Below are positions 7,277-8,640 of a stretch of 8,640 nucleotides of DNA, in pieces (positions within the stretch are counted from its first letter, which is position 1; each line of letters opens with the position of its first letter). Source of the stretch: Candidatus Omnitrophota bacterium (GTDB taxonomy: Bacteria; Omnitrophota; Gorgyraeia; JABMRN01). The stretch spans positions 1-8,640 of the forward strand of contig JABMRN010000111.1 of assembly GCA_013202515.1 (NCBI GenBank), read 5' to 3'. Under the pieces are notes generated by a model, which made no database searches, had not been told where the DNA came from, and saw nothing but the letters and a program-made list of their open reading frames with translations. Position numbers and translations under genes: made by a program.

Positions 7277-8347
7277 CTAACTCCTTCCTGCCATCATGCT
7301 ATAAACACGTGATATATCTTCAGTCGTAACAATACCAACAACCTTGCCTCCTTTTGTAACCGGCAAGGCCTTAACTGACCTCTCCTGCATAATATTCTGT
7401 ACATCATATAATGTTTCTTGATCCCTCACCGAAGGTATTTCCTGCCTCATGCATGAAGAAACTAATCCATTAACGCCGTATTGATGTATCCCGTTTACGA
7501 CATCCTGCCTTGTAACAAATCCCAGCATTCTATCACTTGGGCCAATCACCGGAAAATCTTCCTGGTGCGAGTGAAAGATCAGTTCTAAAACCTTCGCAAG
7601 GTTAGCGTCAGGAGCTAGCGTTAAGAAATTTGTTGGCAATATATCTTTTACACGGAATTTTCTTAAGACTGCTCTGACATCTACGTGAACTCCTTCGCTT
7701 GAAGCGGCCATATAAATAAAAACTGCAATAATTAGAAGTATGATCCTGCCATGCATTAACCCAATGTATCCAAAAAGTATTGCAAATATATGCCCGAAAT
7801 TAACTGCGATTTTCGTTGCTTTTCTAAACCCTAATCTTTGCGCAAGCAATGATCGTAATATTCGCCCCCCATCCATCGGAAAAGCCGGCAACAAGTTAAA
7901 AATAGCAAGAATCAAGTTTACCCAGTATATTTGGCAAATCACAAATCCATACTTAAAATCTGCTGGCATATATCCCGTAAAAAAACTACCTAGAGCACCA
8001 AAGAAAACATCCGAGCCAAACAAAGTTCTTAACGGAAAATAAAATATTACCACAACCGCTATGTTTGTAAGCGGTCCGGCAATGGAAATAAAAAATTCCT
8101 GATAGGGTTTTTCTGGCATCTTAGCCATTGAAGCAATTCCACCTATCGGAAGAAGCGTGATTTCTTTTACGTTAATCCCGAATTTCTTGGCGACAAGGCT
8201 GTGTGCAAGCTCATGAAGCGTTACAAAGAAAAAAACGGCTAGAACAAAAAAGAAAAACCTGCCGAATACAATAAGAAGCAAAAGAAAGGTAACATGGACA
8301 TTTATAGAAATGCCCGCTACCTGTGCAATCTTAAATGAACCTCTCAC
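7277..8347 (-). CDS. M50 family (site-2-protease-like) membrane zinc metalloprotease with two CBS domains
   Basis: This is an intramembrane zinc metalloprotease of the S2P/SpoIVFB branch. The zinc motif HELAH is at residues 45-49 with E46 as catalytic base, and the third ligand is D159 in AFPMDGGRILR (155-165). Membrane segments lie near 17-43, 86-107, 135-154 and 184-214. Two CBS domains follow (about 233-295 and 297-350), the second reading VVGIVTTEDIS. CBS pairs commonly bind adenine nucleotides, so proteolysis may respond to energy state; that is family knowledge, not shown here. The 356-residue length and layout match the CBS-containing M50 group. The start is GTG at 8347-8345, with GAGGG eight bases upstream. 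The next Met is residue 74, beyond HELAH, so the GTG is needed for a working enzyme. The substrate is unknown. It follows the M16 gene by three bases. Confidence 0.94.
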   Translation of the reverse strand: MRGSFKIAQVAGISINVHVTFLLLLIVFGRFFFFVLAVFFFVTLHELAHSLVAKKFGINVKEITLLPIGGIASMAKMPEKPYQEFFISIAGPLTNIAVVVIFYFPLRTLFGSDVFFGALGSFFTGYMPADFKYGFVICQIYWVNLILAIFNLLPAFPMDGGRILRSLLAQRLGFRKATKIAVNFGHIFAILFGYIGLMHGRIILLIIAVFIYMAASSEGVHVDVRAVLRKFRVKDILPTNFLTLAPDANLAKVLELIFHSHQEDFPVIGPSDRMLGFVTRQDVVNGIHQYGVNGLVSSCMRQEIPSVRDQETLYDVQNIMQERSVKALPVTKGGKVVGIVTTEDISRVYSMMAGRS

Positions 8348-8350
8348 TTT

Positions 8351-8640
8351 TTATACCCTCGTTATTTTTTTGATTCTGCTTTCCTTTAATCCCTTTTCGG
8401 GTCCAATTGCAGCAAGGTTCATGAGGTCTTCTCTGAATATCTTGCATGCGGCCTTTTTAATATCGTAAGGCTGAACACTTTCTATGTGCCTAAGTATTGA
8501 TTTTACGCTCGGAATTCCTTCTTTTGTCATAACTTTGTCGCCCAACCAAAGCATGCGGGAGGAGGTATCTTCTAGTGCAAGCAGAAGCTGGCCTTTATAG
8601 TACTCCTTTGCCCGCTTAAGCTCCTCATTTGATACTGCGT
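8351..8640 (-). CDS. M16 family zinc peptidase (insulinase/processing-peptidase-like), C-terminal end only
   Basis: The open frame enters from the right edge without a start and ends in TAA at 8353-8351, so only about 96 C-terminal residues are present. An ATG at 8554-8552 lies inside the frame, but the codons before it read AVSNEELKRAKEYYKGQLLL, then ALEDTSSR, which is the typical C-terminal M16 pattern (an ELxRAK helix, then LEDTSSRM and WLG). The last part, PYDIKKAACKIFREDLMNLAAIGP, matches the usual family ending. The ATG is therefore an internal Met, not a start. The zinc motif HxxEH lies in the N-terminal half outside the window, so activity cannot be judged: this could be an active subunit or an inactive partner. 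M16 proteins of this size class are usually 400-plus residues. It is the most upstream gene seen of the run. Confidence 0.88.
   Translation of the reverse strand, partial: AVSNEELKRAKEYYKGQLLLALEDTSSRMLWLGDKVMTKEGIPSVKSILRHIESVQPYDIKKAACKIFREDLMNLAAIGPEKGLKESRIKKITRV
8356..8360 (-). promoter_or_regulatory. Ribosome binding site for the GTG start of the M50 protease
   Basis: The minus strand reads GAGGG here, eight bases before GTG at 8347-8345. It lies inside the last codons of the M16 gene, so translation of the two proteases may be coupled. Confidence 0.6.

Noticed and set aside
6648..7329. Several overlapping plus-strand frames opposite rpe
   Set aside because: They are mutually overlapping, unrecognisable and lie against a complete, well-conserved Rpe gene.
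8351..8554. Small stand-alone gene of 67 codons starting at the ATG at 8554
   Set aside because: The frame stays open to the window edge and the codons before this ATG encode conserved M16 peptidase sequence, so it is an internal methionine.

Overview
This is an 8.6 kb stretch of bacterial housekeeping DNA in which every recognisable gene lies on the minus strand, so transcription runs from the right edge to the left. Ten genes are packed with gaps of only 2 to 21 bases. No RNA gene, CRISPR array, insertion sequence or phage gene was seen. The genes are clearly bacterial (LepA, LepB, PgsA, PlsY). The set and order, with moderate to low GC and Lys/Ile-rich proteins, suggest an uncultivated or environmental Gram-negative-type lineage. 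My weak guess is the Omnitrophota or a related candidate phylum; nothing in the window proves this.

Layout in transcription order: the C-terminal end of an M16-family zinc peptidase (8640-8351, cut by the window edge); an M50 site-2-protease-like membrane metalloprotease with two CBS domains (8347-7277, GTG start); ribulose-phosphate 3-epimerase rpe (7274-6636); a phosphoglucomutase/phosphomannomutase-family enzyme (6614-5169); a histidine-phosphatase-family enzyme (5165-4611); elongation factor 4 lepA (4601-2808); signal peptidase I lepB (2789-2115); an uncharacterised membrane-anchored protein (2101-1256, GTG start); phosphatidylglycerophosphate synthase pgsA (1249-716); and acyl-phosphate glycerol-3-phosphate acyltransferase plsY (712-107). 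Positions 1-106 form the only non-coding stretch longer than about 20 bases.

The genes fall into three themes: proteolysis and protein export at the membrane (M16, M50, LepA, LepB), sugar-phosphate metabolism (Rpe, phosphohexomutase, phosphatase) and acidic phospholipid synthesis (PgsA, PlsY). Several Shine-Dalgarno sequences lie inside the end of the preceding gene, so the run is probably one polycistronic unit with translational coupling. The promoter must lie beyond the right edge. The least explained gene is the envelope protein at 1256-2101; the rest look intact and conventional.
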